Shown here: positions 41,166 to 50,420 of the stretch, piece by piece
How the letters are laid out: each line of letters opens with the position of its first letter
Position numbering within the stretch: the stretch's first letter is position 1
Assembly (NCBI GenBank): GCA_049115815.1
Contig: JAGDZO010000004.1
Location: forward strand, 186,001-250,000
DNA length: 64,000 nucleotides
Source: Marinoscillum sp049115815
GTDB taxonomy: Bacteria > Bacteroidota > Bacteroidia > Cytophagales > Cyclobacteriaceae
Reading direction: 5' to 3'
Notes under the pieces: model-generated
What the model saw: the letters and a program-made list of their open reading frames with translations, nothing else
Database searches by the model: none
Told to the model about the DNA's origin: nothing
Program-made: the position numbers and the translations under genes

Positions 41166-43046
41166 CTACCCAGCGGTAGCTAATTCAATTTCTATAATCA
41201 CAGGAGCGTTTACGATTAGGGTATTGCCTTTCATTCCCACAGTGGTATCAAGCTCCAGTTCTCCTTTGATAAGATTAGCTCTGGAATTCATGTTTCGCCA
41301 GCCATTTCCTTTGCCAGACTTGAGCATGTTGATATCAAACCCAGAACCATTGTCTTCTATCAGCAAAGTGATTTCTTCTGCGTCTTTTGTAATCTGGATA
41401 CTTACTTTATCAGCATCTGAGTATTTCAAAATGTTATTGACCCATTCTTGGGAGATTCTATAAAGTGAGATTTCCTGCACATCTGTCAAGCGTTTTTCTA
41501 ATCCAAAAAAATCCGTTTCGACCAATACCTTATCAGACACATTAATCCTGCTCGCAAACTCATTAAGAGCAGAAGTGATACCGTTTTTGATCAATGTCTG
41601 TGGCATCAGATTGAAGCAAATTCCTTTGAGCTCCTGGTACATCTCTTCCAGTACTTTAGCAGATTCTTGAAATACCGATTCCCTAGATTCAGGATCGTTC
41701 TCCAGGGCTTTGAGGTTCAGGTTAAGAATTGAGATCATTTGGCCAAACCCATCATGAAGATCTTTGGCAAAACGTGAACGTTCTTTTTCCTGAGAGGAAA
41801 TAGATGCTTCTAATTGTGATTCTCTCATCTCAATTTCCAACTCTTGTCGGATCATGGCTTGCTTACGGCGCGACCTACTTCTGACCAGCAACAATAATGC
41901 TCCCAACAATAAAATGATCAGAACCAACCCAACGATCACAGCAATATTGAGTCTATTCTGAGCTTGCTGCTCAGAGATCTCTGCTTGCTGCAAGGCTATT
42001 TGTTGCTCTTTCTTTTCGCTTTCGTACTGGGTTTCTAGTTCCGCTACAGCCTTGGACTTTTCTTCAGTTACAAGGCTATCACGATAGGCGTTGGATATAA
42101 GCAAATTGTCAAAAGCGCTTTGAAAGTCTTCCTTTGCCTGATACATGCCTGCTAAATTGAGGTAGGCATTCTCTAGATCTCTCTTACTGCCTATCTCTTT
42201 ACTTATCATTATGCTGCTGTCCAAATACACCTTTGCCAGCGGGAAATCACCATTCTGCACCGCCACTTCGGCAATATTGTTCATCACAGCAGGTATGCCC
42301 TGCATATCACCAATTCTCTTATCTACTTGAAGTGATTTTTCAAAATAGAAAATGGCACTGTCCAGATCATCCAGATAATATTTGATTGCGCCAAGATTAT
42401 TTAGGCCAGCACTGATACCTTTCAAATTTTCGCGATCCACTTCAATCAAATATCCTTTTCGAAAAAACAATTCTGAGCTGTCGAGCTTGCCAGTATTTGC
42501 ATACACAATGGCGATGTTGTTAACCACATTGGCCTCACTATCTTGATCGCCCAATTCCAGAGCTACATCCATAGCTTGCAAATAGTGCTTCAAGGCATTT
42601 GGAAAATCTTGCATTTTCATATTCACCACGCCGAGACTATTGAGAACTATGCCTACTTCCCTTTTTTGTCCGAGAGAATCAAACAGTCTTAGGGCCCTGA
42701 GATTGTGGTCAATAGATTTCTCATATTCTCCTAAATAGCGATAACAAACGGCTTTGTTTTGAAGCGCTCCAGCAAGAATCGACGGACCTTTGCCAGTTTT
42801 GGCACTATCCGAAAACAAAAGTCCTTTTTCGAAATCTCCGAGGTTCCGGTATGCAATTCCGGTAATAAGAAAATAAATGGATCTGATAGAATCGGAGTGA
42901 TCTCCGCTGATCAGTTCTTCTTCTATTAAACGAACTACAGAATCTGGATTGGAGAAGGACTCAGTTTTGAGTTGATCCAAATCGTGCTGTGCTGTCAAAA
43001 AATGGGTAAACACAAGCAATAACGCCAATGAGGTAATGACTTTCAT
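41166..43046 (-). CDS. TPR sensor histidine kinase A
   Basis: The 626-residue paralogue has the same order of signal sequence, TPR sensor, membrane helix (IAVIVGLVLIILLLGALLLL), coiled coil and HisKA_3 kinase (RFAKDLHDGFGQMISILNLN; IEDNGSGFDINML). The kinase domains of the two proteins differ at only scattered positions, whereas the TPR regions differ strongly. This indicates tandem duplication followed by sensor divergence. The 113-bp gap between them leaves room for a separate promoter for copy B. Confidence 0.93.
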   Translation of the reverse strand: MKVITSLALLLVFTHFLTAQHDLDQLKTESFSNPDSVVRLIEEELISGDHSDSIRSIYFLITGIAYRNLGDFEKGLLFSDSAKTGKGPSILAGALQNKAVCYRYLGEYEKSIDHNLRALRLFDSLGQKREVGIVLNSLGVVNMKMQDFPNALKHYLQAMDVALELGDQDSEANVVNNIAIVYANTGKLDSSELFFRKGYLIEVDRENLKGISAGLNNLGAIKYYLDDLDSAIFYFEKSLQVDKRIGDMQGIPAVMNNIAEVAVQNGDFPLAKVYLDSSIMISKEIGSKRDLENAYLNLAGMYQAKEDFQSAFDNLLISNAYRDSLVTEEKSKAVAELETQYESEKKEQQIALQQAEISEQQAQNRLNIAVIVGLVLIILLLGALLLLVRSRSRRKQAMIRQELEIEMRESQLEASISSQEKERSRFAKDLHDGFGQMISILNLNLKALENDPESRESVFQESAKVLEEMYQELKGICFNLMPQTLIKNGITSALNEFASRINVSDKVLVETDFFGLEKRLTDVQEISLYRISQEWVNNILKYSDADKVSIQITKDAEEITLLIEDNGSGFDINMLKSGKGNGWRNMNSRANLIKGELELDTTVGMKGNTLIVNAPVIIEIELATAG

Positions 43047-43129
43047 AACTAAATAGGTAAGAGTGGATTTACCTTAAAGTTAAAAAAAGTGAGAACGCGG
43101 TGATATCAAATTTCCATTAAACAACTTTA

Positions 43130-43270
43130 TTATCGAGGACCATCCGCTGTGGAAATCTGCTTCGATGTAGTCTTAGCATTGCTCGAATCAATCAATGGTG
43201 TAGGCTCTTCGCTTTCACAAGAGACTAAGGCTAAAGCAAGTAGGATTAGGAAACACGTGAGATTTTTCAT
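43130..43270 (-). CDS. 46-residue predicted lipoprotein coupled to rocD
   Basis: The gene starts at an ATG overlapping the rocD stop (ATGA) and ends at TAA 43130-43132. The product has a lipoprotein signal, MKNLTCFLILLALALVSCES, with the acylated Cys at residue 18. A 28-residue hydrophilic tail rich in Ser, Thr and Pro follows. It would be a tiny lipopeptide of the envelope. I do not recognise a family. The overlap argues for cotranslation with rocD, though a role in arginine or ornithine metabolism is not evident. Confidence 0.7.
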   Translation of the reverse strand: MKNLTCFLILLALALVSCESEEPTPLIDSSNAKTTSKQISTADGPR

Positions 43271-44547
43271 GATTTAAAATTTAGAATTGTCTTTTCTATA
43301 ATATCACAGCATTCGTGCAACTGATCTTCAGTCATCACAAGAGGAGGAGCGAACCTGATAATATTACCATGAGTTGGCTTAGCAAGTAGTCCATTATCCT
43401 TCAATGCAACACATATATTCCAGGCTGTAGAGCTGCTTGGGTCATCATTGATAATCACAGCATTCAGAAGACCTTTTCCTCTCACTAATGATACCTTATC
43501 TGACTTATCAACCAACTTCTGCATTCGCTCTCGGAAAATACCCCCCAGTCTTCGCGCATTCTGCGTCAATTTTTCATCTCTTATTACTTCCAATGCCGCT
43601 ATGGCCACATTGGCTCCCAGTGGATTTCCTCCAAAAGTTGAACCGTGAGTGCCTGGGGTGATGACATCCATGATGTTATCATTAGCCAACACAGCCGATA
43701 CAGGATATACTCCTCCAGAGATGGCTTTACCCAAAATCAACACATCTGGTTGGGTATAGGTTTCTTGCTTTTCGCAATGCCCCTCACAGCTACAATTTCC
43801 ACAGACCGCTAACAGACCACCAGTTCTACCTATACCAGTCTGAATCTCATCGGCCATAAACAAGGCATTATTTACTTTGCAAAGTCTCGCTACTTCTGCC
43901 GCGAAAGTTTCGTCTGGTACATTCACTCCGGCTTCTCCTTGGATTGGCTCCATCAATACCGCAACAATGTTAGGATTCTGAGAAAAGGCTTTTTCTAGTG
44001 CAGCAGGATCATTGTAATCTATTTTGATAAACCCATCAGTATATGGACCGAAGTTCTTTCTAGCATCTGGATCAGAGGAGAATGAAATGATAGTAGTGGT
44101 TCTGCCGTGAAAATTCTGATCAAACACAACAATCTGGCCTTGATTCTCAGCGATCCCTTTTTTCTCATAACCCCATTTTCGAGCTATTTTCAGTGCTGTT
44201 TCCACGGCCTCTGCTCCGGTGTTCATTGGCAAGACTTTGTCAAAACCGAAATATTCCGTGATGTATTGCTCATATGGACCAAGCACATCGTTGAAAAATG
44301 CCCGAGATGTCAGCGTGAGCGTTTCTGCCTGTTCTTTTAAGGCACCGACTATTCTAGGATGACAATGACCTTGATTGACCGCAGAGTAAGAGGATAAAAA
44401 ATCGTAATACTTCTTCCCTTCTACATCCCACACATACACACCGTCACCCTTGGCTAGCACCACTGGTAGTGGATGATAATTGTGTGCTCCATGATTGTTT
44501 TCGAGATCAATAAGTTCTTGGCTGGTCATTTTGGTGTTGATGTTCAT
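43267..44547 (-). CDS. rocD: Ornithine-oxo-acid transaminase
   Basis: The 426-residue class III aminotransferase transfers the delta-amino group of ornithine to 2-oxoglutarate. Motifs are VLPMNTGAEAVETALKIARK, MEPIQGEAGVNVP, DEIQTGIGRTG and the PLP lysine in LILGKAISGGVYPVSA near residue 271. Between the DEIQTG motif and the lysine is a short insertion, CGNCSCEGHC (about residues 248-258), that could bind a metal. The next gene downstream is the tiny lipoprotein. Confidence 0.93.
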   Translation of the reverse strand: MNINTKMTSQELIDLENNHGAHNYHPLPVVLAKGDGVYVWDVEGKKYYDFLSSYSAVNQGHCHPRIVGALKEQAETLTLTSRAFFNDVLGPYEQYITEYFGFDKVLPMNTGAEAVETALKIARKWGYEKKGIAENQGQIVVFDQNFHGRTTTIISFSSDPDARKNFGPYTDGFIKIDYNDPAALEKAFSQNPNIVAVLMEPIQGEAGVNVPDETFAAEVARLCKVNNALFMADEIQTGIGRTGGLLAVCGNCSCEGHCEKQETYTQPDVLILGKAISGGVYPVSAVLANDNIMDVITPGTHGSTFGGNPLGANVAIAALEVIRDEKLTQNARRLGGIFRERMQKLVDKSDKVSLVRGKGLLNAVIINDDPSSSTAWNICVALKDNGLLAKPTHGNIIRFAPPLVMTEDQLHECCDIIEKTILNFKS

Positions 44548-44627
44548 GGGGTATTGGGGTTAAGTATCAATGTTGTTTAAACAATGGGGGCTTTTATAAG
44601 TTTCCAAAAGTAATCGTTGAGAAGGAG

Positions 44628-44810
44628 ATGGCACAAGGAAAAAATACGAAAGAAGAAAAACAAGATTTTTACTTTACCAAAGAGGGGTTCAAAGTATTCA
44701 CGGAGAAGTATCACCTTGATCGAGGCTATTGTTGTAAAAGTGGCTGCAGACATTGTCCTTATGGCTTTCACACCAACATTTTCACCAAAAAGAAGTCGCT
44801 CAACAAGTAA
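44628..44810 (+). CDS. DUF5522 small cysteine-rich protein
   Basis: The 60-residue protein has the DUF5522 signature YFTKEGFKVFTEKYHLDRGY followed by CCKSGCRHCPYGF. The four cysteines and one histidine could bind zinc or an iron-sulfur cluster. It is short and basic with no signal peptide, so probably cytoplasmic. The function is unknown. It lies just upstream of rpmB, which has its own promoter. Confidence 0.82.
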   Translation: MAQGKNTKEEKQDFYFTKEGFKVFTEKYHLDRGYCCKSGCRHCPYGFHTNIFTKKKSLNK

Positions 44811-44866
44811 CAAGATCAATATATCACAACGCGGAACAGAATAGTCCAAAAGAAATTAATGCAGGG

Positions 44867-44897
44867 TTTGCTTATTAAATCTTAATGGCGATATTTG
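44867..44897 (+). promoter_or_regulatory. Promoter of rpmB
   Basis: TTTG at 44867-44870 and GATATTTG at 44890-44897 (7/8 to TAnnTTTG) are separated by 19 nt, the preferred spacing. The leader to the rpmB ATG is about 20-25 nt. Confidence 0.7.
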
Positions 44898-44923
44898 CAC
44901 TCCGTTTTTAAAACCGGTGAATT

Positions 44924-45163
44924 ATGTCAAAAGTTTGCGAAATATCAGGTAAGAGACCTAGAGTGGGAAACAATGTTTCACACGCTAATAACAAAACCAA
45001 AAGAAGATTTAATCCAAATCTTCAGAAGAAGAGATTCTACATTCCTGAAGAGGACAAGTGGATCACTATCAATGTGTGTACTTCCGTGTTGAGGACAATC
45101 AACAAAAACGGGGTTTACGCTGAGATCAAAAAAGCTCGAGCTAAAGGAACTACTTCTCTGTAA
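44924..45163 (+). CDS. rpmB: 50S ribosomal protein L28
   Basis: The 79-residue basic protein starts SKVCEISGKRPRVGNNVSHA and contains KTKRRFNPNLQKKRFYIPEE, typical of L28. It stands alone; in many genomes it is followed by L33, which is not the case here. It has its own promoter and a terminator 28 bp downstream. Confidence 0.97.
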   Translation: MSKVCEISGKRPRVGNNVSHANNKTKRRFNPNLQKKRFYIPEEDKWITINVCTSVLRTINKNGVYAEIKKARAKGTTSL

Positions 45164-45190
45164 GTAATCTTCCGTTTATATAAAATATTC

Positions 45191-45226
45191 AAAGCCCTGC
45201 CATCTGGTTGGGCTTTATTTATTTAA
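45191..45226 (+). terminator. Terminator after rpmB
   Basis: AAAGCCC (45191-45197) pairs with GGGCTTT (45210-45216) with a possible inner CCA/TGG pairing, followed by a T-rich stretch. Confidence 0.7.
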
Positions 45227-45257
45227 TCACAACTAGATTCGCTGAAAAGGTTGGTTC

Positions 45258-46895
45258 ATGATCAATAAAGTACTTTTTGCCGGATTCATTCTAATTGCTC
45301 TTGGGGCATCTTCACAAAGCTTTACCCGTCAAGATTCTCTTAGAGGGACAATAGGAGAACATAGGTCTTGGTGGGATCTGCTTCATTATAATTTATCGGT
45401 GGCCATAGACACGGGGAACCAAAGCATCACCGGAAGCAATGTGATCTCCTACAAGGTGCTTGCAAATAAGGATGTAATGCAGATTGATTTGCAGTCACCC
45501 TTGCAAATAATCAAGGTAGAGCAAGATGGCGAGGAAATTCAATTCACTTCGGAAGGCAACGCACATTTTGTTCAGCTAATAAAAGACCAACCTTTAGGGT
45601 CTGTTCAAAAGTTAAAAGTATCATATCAGGGCCTACCCACAGTAGCCAGAAGGCCTCCCTGGTCAGGAGGATTTAGTTGGGAAAGAGACCAAAATGGCAA
45701 TCCATTCATTGCTACATCCAATCAAGGTATAGGGGCAAGCATATGGTGGCCATGCAAAGACCACCCTGCGGATGAGCCGGATCAGGGAGTGGTGATGAGT
45801 TTCACCGTACCTGAGAATCTTGTGGCAGTAGGAAATGGCAGATTGACCAAGGTTAAAAAGGGTAAAAGAACTAAGACTTATACATGGGAAGTTACTAATC
45901 CCATCAACGCTTACGGTGTTAATCTCAATGCAGCAGATTATGCAAAATTCGAAGAAATCTTCGAAGGAGAAAATGGTCCTTTGGATATGACGTACTATGT
46001 GCTGTCTTATAACCTCGAGAAGGCCAAAAAGCATTTCAAGGAGGTTACCAGAACATTAGAGGCATTTGAGTATTGGTTTGGACCTTACCCATTTTATGAG
46101 GATGGGTACAAACTTGTGGAAACACCATACTTGGGTATGGAGCACCAAAGTTCGGTGACTTATGGAAATGGTTATGAAATGGGATACCGCGGCAGAGATC
46201 TTAGTCTCTCCGGTTGGGGGTTGAAATGGGACTATATCATCATTCATGAGACTGCCCATGAGTGGTTTGCCAACAACATCACCTGCCAGGATGTAGCAGA
46301 TCTTTGGATTCATGAGAGTTTTACTTGCTACTCTGAAGGACTATTTACGGAATACCACTACGGCAAAGACGCTGGAGCGGAATACATACGTGGTTTGCGA
46401 CATGGTATATCCAATTCTGGGCCGATCATAGGAGCCTATGGTGTCAACAAACGAGGAGAAGATATCTATGGAAAAGGAGCCAATATACTCCATACCTTGA
46501 GGCAACTAATTGATGATGATGAAAAATGGCGTGGAATTCTTAGGGGGTTGAATGAAACTTTCTATCATCAGACCACCAACACACAGGAGGTTGAAAAATA
46601 TATTGCAGAGCAAAGCGGTCTGGATTTGACAAAGTTCTTCGATCAATACCTGAGAACAAGTGATGTGCCTGTGTTAGAGTATTCTGTCTATCAAGGGAAG
46701 TTGATGCATCGATGGACAAACTGCATTGAAGGATTTGATATGCCAATCCCTGTAGCGATAGGAGATAAAACAACCATACTTTATCCTCAAACTCGCTGGA
46801 ACTACAACAACCTGAAGGTAGAAGTACCAGAAGGCGAACTGATTATGGTTGATCCTAATTATTACGTTTATTCGACTTTGATTACGGGCAAGTAA
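45258..46895 (+). CDS. M1 family exported aminopeptidase
   Basis: The 545-residue protein has a signal peptide (FAGFILIALGASSQS). The M1 catalytic domain contains YLGMEHQSSVTYGNGYEMG (the GxMEN-type substrate loop) and zinc motif HETAHEWFANN near residue 330. The third zinc ligand is in WIHESFTCYSEGLF. A Tyr in GEDIYGKGANILHTLR probably stabilises the transition state. It would trim N-terminal residues from peptides in the periplasm or outside. Confidence 0.95.
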   Translation: MINKVLFAGFILIALGASSQSFTRQDSLRGTIGEHRSWWDLLHYNLSVAIDTGNQSITGSNVISYKVLANKDVMQIDLQSPLQIIKVEQDGEEIQFTSEGNAHFVQLIKDQPLGSVQKLKVSYQGLPTVARRPPWSGGFSWERDQNGNPFIATSNQGIGASIWWPCKDHPADEPDQGVVMSFTVPENLVAVGNGRLTKVKKGKRTKTYTWEVTNPINAYGVNLNAADYAKFEEIFEGENGPLDMTYYVLSYNLEKAKKHFKEVTRTLEAFEYWFGPYPFYEDGYKLVETPYLGMEHQSSVTYGNGYEMGYRGRDLSLSGWGLKWDYIIIHETAHEWFANNITCQDVADLWIHESFTCYSEGLFTEYHYGKDAGAEYIRGLRHGISNSGPIIGAYGVNKRGEDIYGKGANILHTLRQLIDDDEKWRGILRGLNETFYHQTTNTQEVEKYIAEQSGLDLTKFFDQYLRTSDVPVLEYSVYQGKLMHRWTNCIEGFDMPIPVAIGDKTTILYPQTRWNYNNLKVEVPEGELIMVDPNYYVYSTLITGK

Positions 46896-46936
46896 CAACA
46901 GACGAGTTCCTAATATTGTGAAGATTAATAATAAAT

Positions 46937-46970
46937 ACCCCAAGATCTCGATGCTCAGAGATCTTGGGGT
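46937..46970. terminator. Bidirectional terminator between convergent genes
   Basis: ACCCCAAGATCTC (46937-46949) is perfectly repeated in inverted form at 46958-46970 around an 8-nt loop. It separates the M1 peptidase gene from a convergent minus-strand gene and is flanked by AT-rich DNA on both sides. Confidence 0.8.
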
Positions 46971-47013
46971 AGTTGGTTTCTTTTTGTAAGCTGAATAGCC
47001 TAAGTTTTTCCTA

Positions 47014-47970
47014 CTACTTAGTATAGCTTATAAAGTGCTCATTTGCAGCAATTGACAGACTATTCATTGCTGCGGATACGCCCTTTTTGTATTTTTCAAC
47101 ATCACCTGTAGCAACCTGTATTTTAGATGTGTTGACATCATTGGAATAAACCCGTGTTACATGACCAAGATTATATGAGGTATTGGTCTGTGCAGCGGAG
47201 GAAGCTTTAAACTTTTCCTCCTGGAATACACCTCCAACAGTCACTGGGTCTGTCATGACCGCTTTCACCACCGATAATACCGCCGGATCAGTATACACTA
47301 TCAAACTCTTTGGTGAAATCCTAAGGTTTGGACTCGCTACTACTTTCGACACTCCGCCAACTGCCTTGGTGGCTAACTTGCTAGCGCCTGACTCGCTATC
47401 TTCCATAAAAGGAACGATCAGGTTTACATCAATCACCACTGCATCGATACCTCCCATTTTCCCGGATAGCTGTGATTTGTTTTTGCTGTTCAAATAGAAC
47501 TTGGCACGAGAAGGCATGGTGGTGATATACCCATCTTTTATATCGTAGTTAGCAGTCCCTCCGCTCACCAGACTAAAGTTTTTCTTAAATGCCTTATGAC
47601 CTGAGATACTCTCAGGAGAGATGGTTTCATATCCCAGTGAATTCAGATGAGCTACATAATTGTCATAAAAATCATCAGTTAAACGCTGAAAGTCAGACTC
47701 ATCCATACCTTCAAAAGCCACAGTTAGCTCCGCTGAGGTTTTTCCTGTATTCATACCCGCTCGAGTTGCTTCCCAATCAGTATAAAGAATTTGATAGTTG
47801 ACACTGAAAGAATTGATAAAAACCTTTTTGGGAGCTTTTTTCATTTTCTTCTCAAGTGAGTTCCCAGCTGATCGACCTGTCTTAAATTCGCTGATCTGAC
47901 CAACTTCCTGCGCGTAGGCATTAATTGCTCCCATAGAGAGCATTACCAGAAGTAGTTTAAAAAATTTCAT
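47014..47970 (-). CDS. Exported protein of unknown function
   Basis: The start at 47970 gives 318 residues with a signal peptide (KFFKLLLVMLSMGAINAYAQ). The mature protein has no domain I can name. Visible segments are KVFINSFSVNYQILYTDWEA, a region with YDNYVAHLNSLGYETISPES, and a central GGIDAVVIDVNLIVPFMEDS. The alternation of short strands and Gly/Ser turns suggests a soluble alpha/beta or beta fold, with no membrane barrel. It is a single gene. Confidence 0.7.
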   Translation of the reverse strand: MKFFKLLLVMLSMGAINAYAQEVGQISEFKTGRSAGNSLEKKMKKAPKKVFINSFSVNYQILYTDWEATRAGMNTGKTSAELTVAFEGMDESDFQRLTDDFYDNYVAHLNSLGYETISPESISGHKAFKKNFSLVSGGTANYDIKDGYITTMPSRAKFYLNSKNKSQLSGKMGGIDAVVIDVNLIVPFMEDSESGASKLATKAVGGVSKVVASPNLRISPKSLIVYTDPAVLSVVKAVMTDPVTVGGVFQEEKFKASSAAQTNTSYNLGHVTRVYSNDVNTSKIQVATGDVEKYKKGVSAAMNSLSIAANEHFISYTK

Positions 47971-48116
47971 TGCTTCGAATTTTGGTTCATTCAAAGCTCA
48001 TAAACAATCTAGAGACACTATATCCGTGGCTTGTGGTATTTTTTAATGTGGATTTCTGGTAGGTCTTGACAGCCAAAAAAGGTATCATTTTCTACTAGCA
48101 CAGCGCGAGAGAGTAC

Positions 48117-48527
48117 TTATTGGTTTTCGTCTTCTTCGTCTAGTTCCTCATCTTCCAACTGATCATCTGATACATCAAAAGACATGGTCGGGGTGTTCGC
48201 CTCTTCCTGTGAAAGGTCGTAAAGCTTGGACTTATAAAGCATCACTTCTTCCTCAGCTTTTCTCAGCTTGCGGCGAAGATCCATCAGCTGAAAGTTTTCA
48301 ATTACCCACTCTATGCTCATCAAAGATCCTAGAAATAAGAAAGTCCCCATGAGGTAATAAGGGATGAATTTAAGGCTCCAAAGATTGGAACCTGATTGAG
48401 AGAATAAGTTTGAGTAAAACTTCTCTTTGTAAGCTTCCATATTCAGCAGTATCTCCAATCCGAAGATTAACACGAGCAATACTGCTACGATGTAAATGGG
48501 GTAAAAAATGAGCTTAAATTTTTTCAT
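48117..48527 (-). CDS. Two-span membrane protein with coiled coil and acidic tail
   Basis: The 136-residue product has two membrane helices (FYPIYIVAVLLVLIFGLEIL and YYLMGTFLFLGSLMSIEWVI). A short coiled coil follows (DLRRKLRKAEEEVMLYKSKL), then a strongly acidic tail (DQLEDEELDEEDENQ). I do not recognise a family. It follows the ABC exporter gene on the same strand by 72 bp and may belong to the same envelope operon. Confidence 0.65.
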   Translation of the reverse strand: MKKFKLIFYPIYIVAVLLVLIFGLEILLNMEAYKEKFYSNLFSQSGSNLWSLKFIPYYLMGTFLFLGSLMSIEWVIENFQLMDLRRKLRKAEEEVMLYKSKLYDLSQEEANTPTMSFDVSDDQLEDEELDEEDENQ

Positions 48528-48599
48528 TTGATTAATTGAATCTTGGGCGAAAAGTTAGGCAAATAATTTCTCTCTTTTTACTGACTTTGGATGAACCGG

Positions 48600-50420
48600 T
48601 TAAAAAGCTTGTAATTCGACTAACTGCTGATATAAGTCGGATTCCTTCATCAACTTTTCATGTACACCTCTACCAACATTCTTGCCATTTTCTATCAGTA
48701 TTATTTCGTCAGCTTCTCTAATTGTTCCCATTTGATGGCTGATAATCAATACGGTTCTGTTTTGGATAACTTCTAGAAGTGCTTGCCTCACTGCCTCTTC
48801 AGACTTAGCATCCAAAGAAGAAGTAGCCTCATCTAAGATCAGTATAGGAGGATCTTCCAATATAGCTCGGGCAATGGTGATTCGCTGCTTTTCTCCACCT
48901 GATAATTTATCTCCACCATCCCCAATCACTGTGTCATAACCATGCGAAAGCTTCAAGATGAAGTCATGGGCGTGGGCCTTTTTTGCTGCATTTTCGATGG
49001 CTTTAGGCGTGGTGTTTTGTCTTCCAAATGAAATGTTGTTAGCAATTGTGTCATTGAATAATACTGGTTGTTGGGATACATACCCAACCATAGATAGCCA
49101 CTGCTCCCTGGAAAGATGATTTAGATTCGTATCATCGATGAAAATCCCTCCAGACTTGACCCTTCGAAATCCACATAGCAAATCCACGAGGGTTGATTTC
49201 CCGCTTCCAGAAGGACCAGCCAAAGCGATAATTTTCCCTTTTGGAATTTCGAATGAAACATTATCGATTACAAGGTCATCATCATAGGCAAAGCACACTG
49301 ACTCAAACCTGACACCCTTATTCAGGGTGGGTTTCGATATCTCAGTTTCACTTTCCTGATTTTCGGCACTTTGATCCAAGATTTGAAATACTCGCTCACT
49401 AGCAGCCAAACCACGAGACATCTGAGAAACCGCCACAGATATTGCCTTAGTTGGGATCAGCACCTGTGAGAAAATGATCAAAAACCCAATAAACTGTGCA
49501 GGACCAAGGTTCGCTTCAGGATTCAGTACCATCATGCCACCAAGTATCAGCAAGAGGCACAATACAGCTGTACCCATCACCTCAGAAATGGGAGAGGCTA
49601 AATTCGATTTTTTCGCTATCTCAAATACCCCTTGAGCGTAGCCTTCGAGAGCCTTGCCGAACCTCTTTTTCATCTGGTTTTCAGCAGAGAATGCTTTGAT
49701 GATTCGGCTTCCGCCAATGGTTTCGTCCATGATGGAAGTAATAGCACCCATAGATTTTTGAGACTGCCTAGACCATTTTTTGATTCGCCTCGCTACCAAT
49801 GACACGATAAAACCTGTGATGGGCGCTAGTGCCAATGTATAAAGTGTTAGCTCTATCGAAATGCTAAATAGAACTACGAAGTAGCCAATTATCAATAATG
49901 GATCTTTGATTATGGCTTTCATGGCGTTGATCACGGTTTGCTCTACCTCCTGAACATCACTGGTGACTCGAGATATCAAATCTCCTTTTTGCTGTGATGA
50001 CAAATAGCTCGCACTTGCCATGAGAATCCCCCGATATGCGGCGCTGCGAAGATTATAGATCATGTTTACTCTTACTCGAGCAAGTAGCACTTGAGAGGCA
50101 TACCTAAACAGATTGGCCAAAAGCACAGCTAAGATCATCAATCCACAGATTACATAAAGTGCCTTTAAGGGACCCTCACCAATTATGATCTCATTGAAAT
50201 GATGGTAGAAAAACTCCTTGCAGTATTCCAGACTTATGGATGGCTCGGGCAGATTAATCTGTTCAAGTTCGGATTGTTCGAAGAGAAGCTGAAGGAGAGG
50301 TATCAGCGCAGCTAGGTTTATCACACCAAATATGGTGGCGCCAAGGGTAAGTAGGAGATAAAGCACGGCTTTGATCCCTATTGGTCTCGCAAAACCTAAA
50401 ATACGCAGAAAGTTTTGCAT
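48600..50420 (-). CDS. ABC exporter, MsbA-like half transporter
   Basis: The 606-residue protein has six membrane segments in residues 15-320, Walker A GPSGSGKST near 401, signature LSGGEKQR near 505 and Walker B ILILDEATSSLD. This is the MsbA/lipid exporter class, which flips lipid A cores or other lipids. It begins at the last base of the Wzi/RemB-like gene stop, so it is translationally coupled to an outer-membrane protein, suggesting a role in surface polysaccharide or lipid export. The substrate is unknown. It is distinct from the exporter at 9830. Confidence 0.92.
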   Translation of the reverse strand: MQNFLRILGFARPIGIKAVLYLLLTLGATIFGVINLAALIPLLQLLFEQSELEQINLPEPSISLEYCKEFFYHHFNEIIIGEGPLKALYVICGLMILAVLLANLFRYASQVLLARVRVNMIYNLRSAAYRGILMASASYLSSQQKGDLISRVTSDVQEVEQTVINAMKAIIKDPLLIIGYFVVLFSISIELTLYTLALAPITGFIVSLVARRIKKWSRQSQKSMGAITSIMDETIGGSRIIKAFSAENQMKKRFGKALEGYAQGVFEIAKKSNLASPISEVMGTAVLCLLLILGGMMVLNPEANLGPAQFIGFLIIFSQVLIPTKAISVAVSQMSRGLAASERVFQILDQSAENQESETEISKPTLNKGVRFESVCFAYDDDLVIDNVSFEIPKGKIIALAGPSGSGKSTLVDLLCGFRRVKSGGIFIDDTNLNHLSREQWLSMVGYVSQQPVLFNDTIANNISFGRQNTTPKAIENAAKKAHAHDFILKLSHGYDTVIGDGGDKLSGGEKQRITIARAILEDPPILILDEATSSLDAKSEEAVRQALLEVIQNRTVLIISHQMGTIREADEIILIENGKNVGRGVHEKLMKESDLYQQLVELQAF

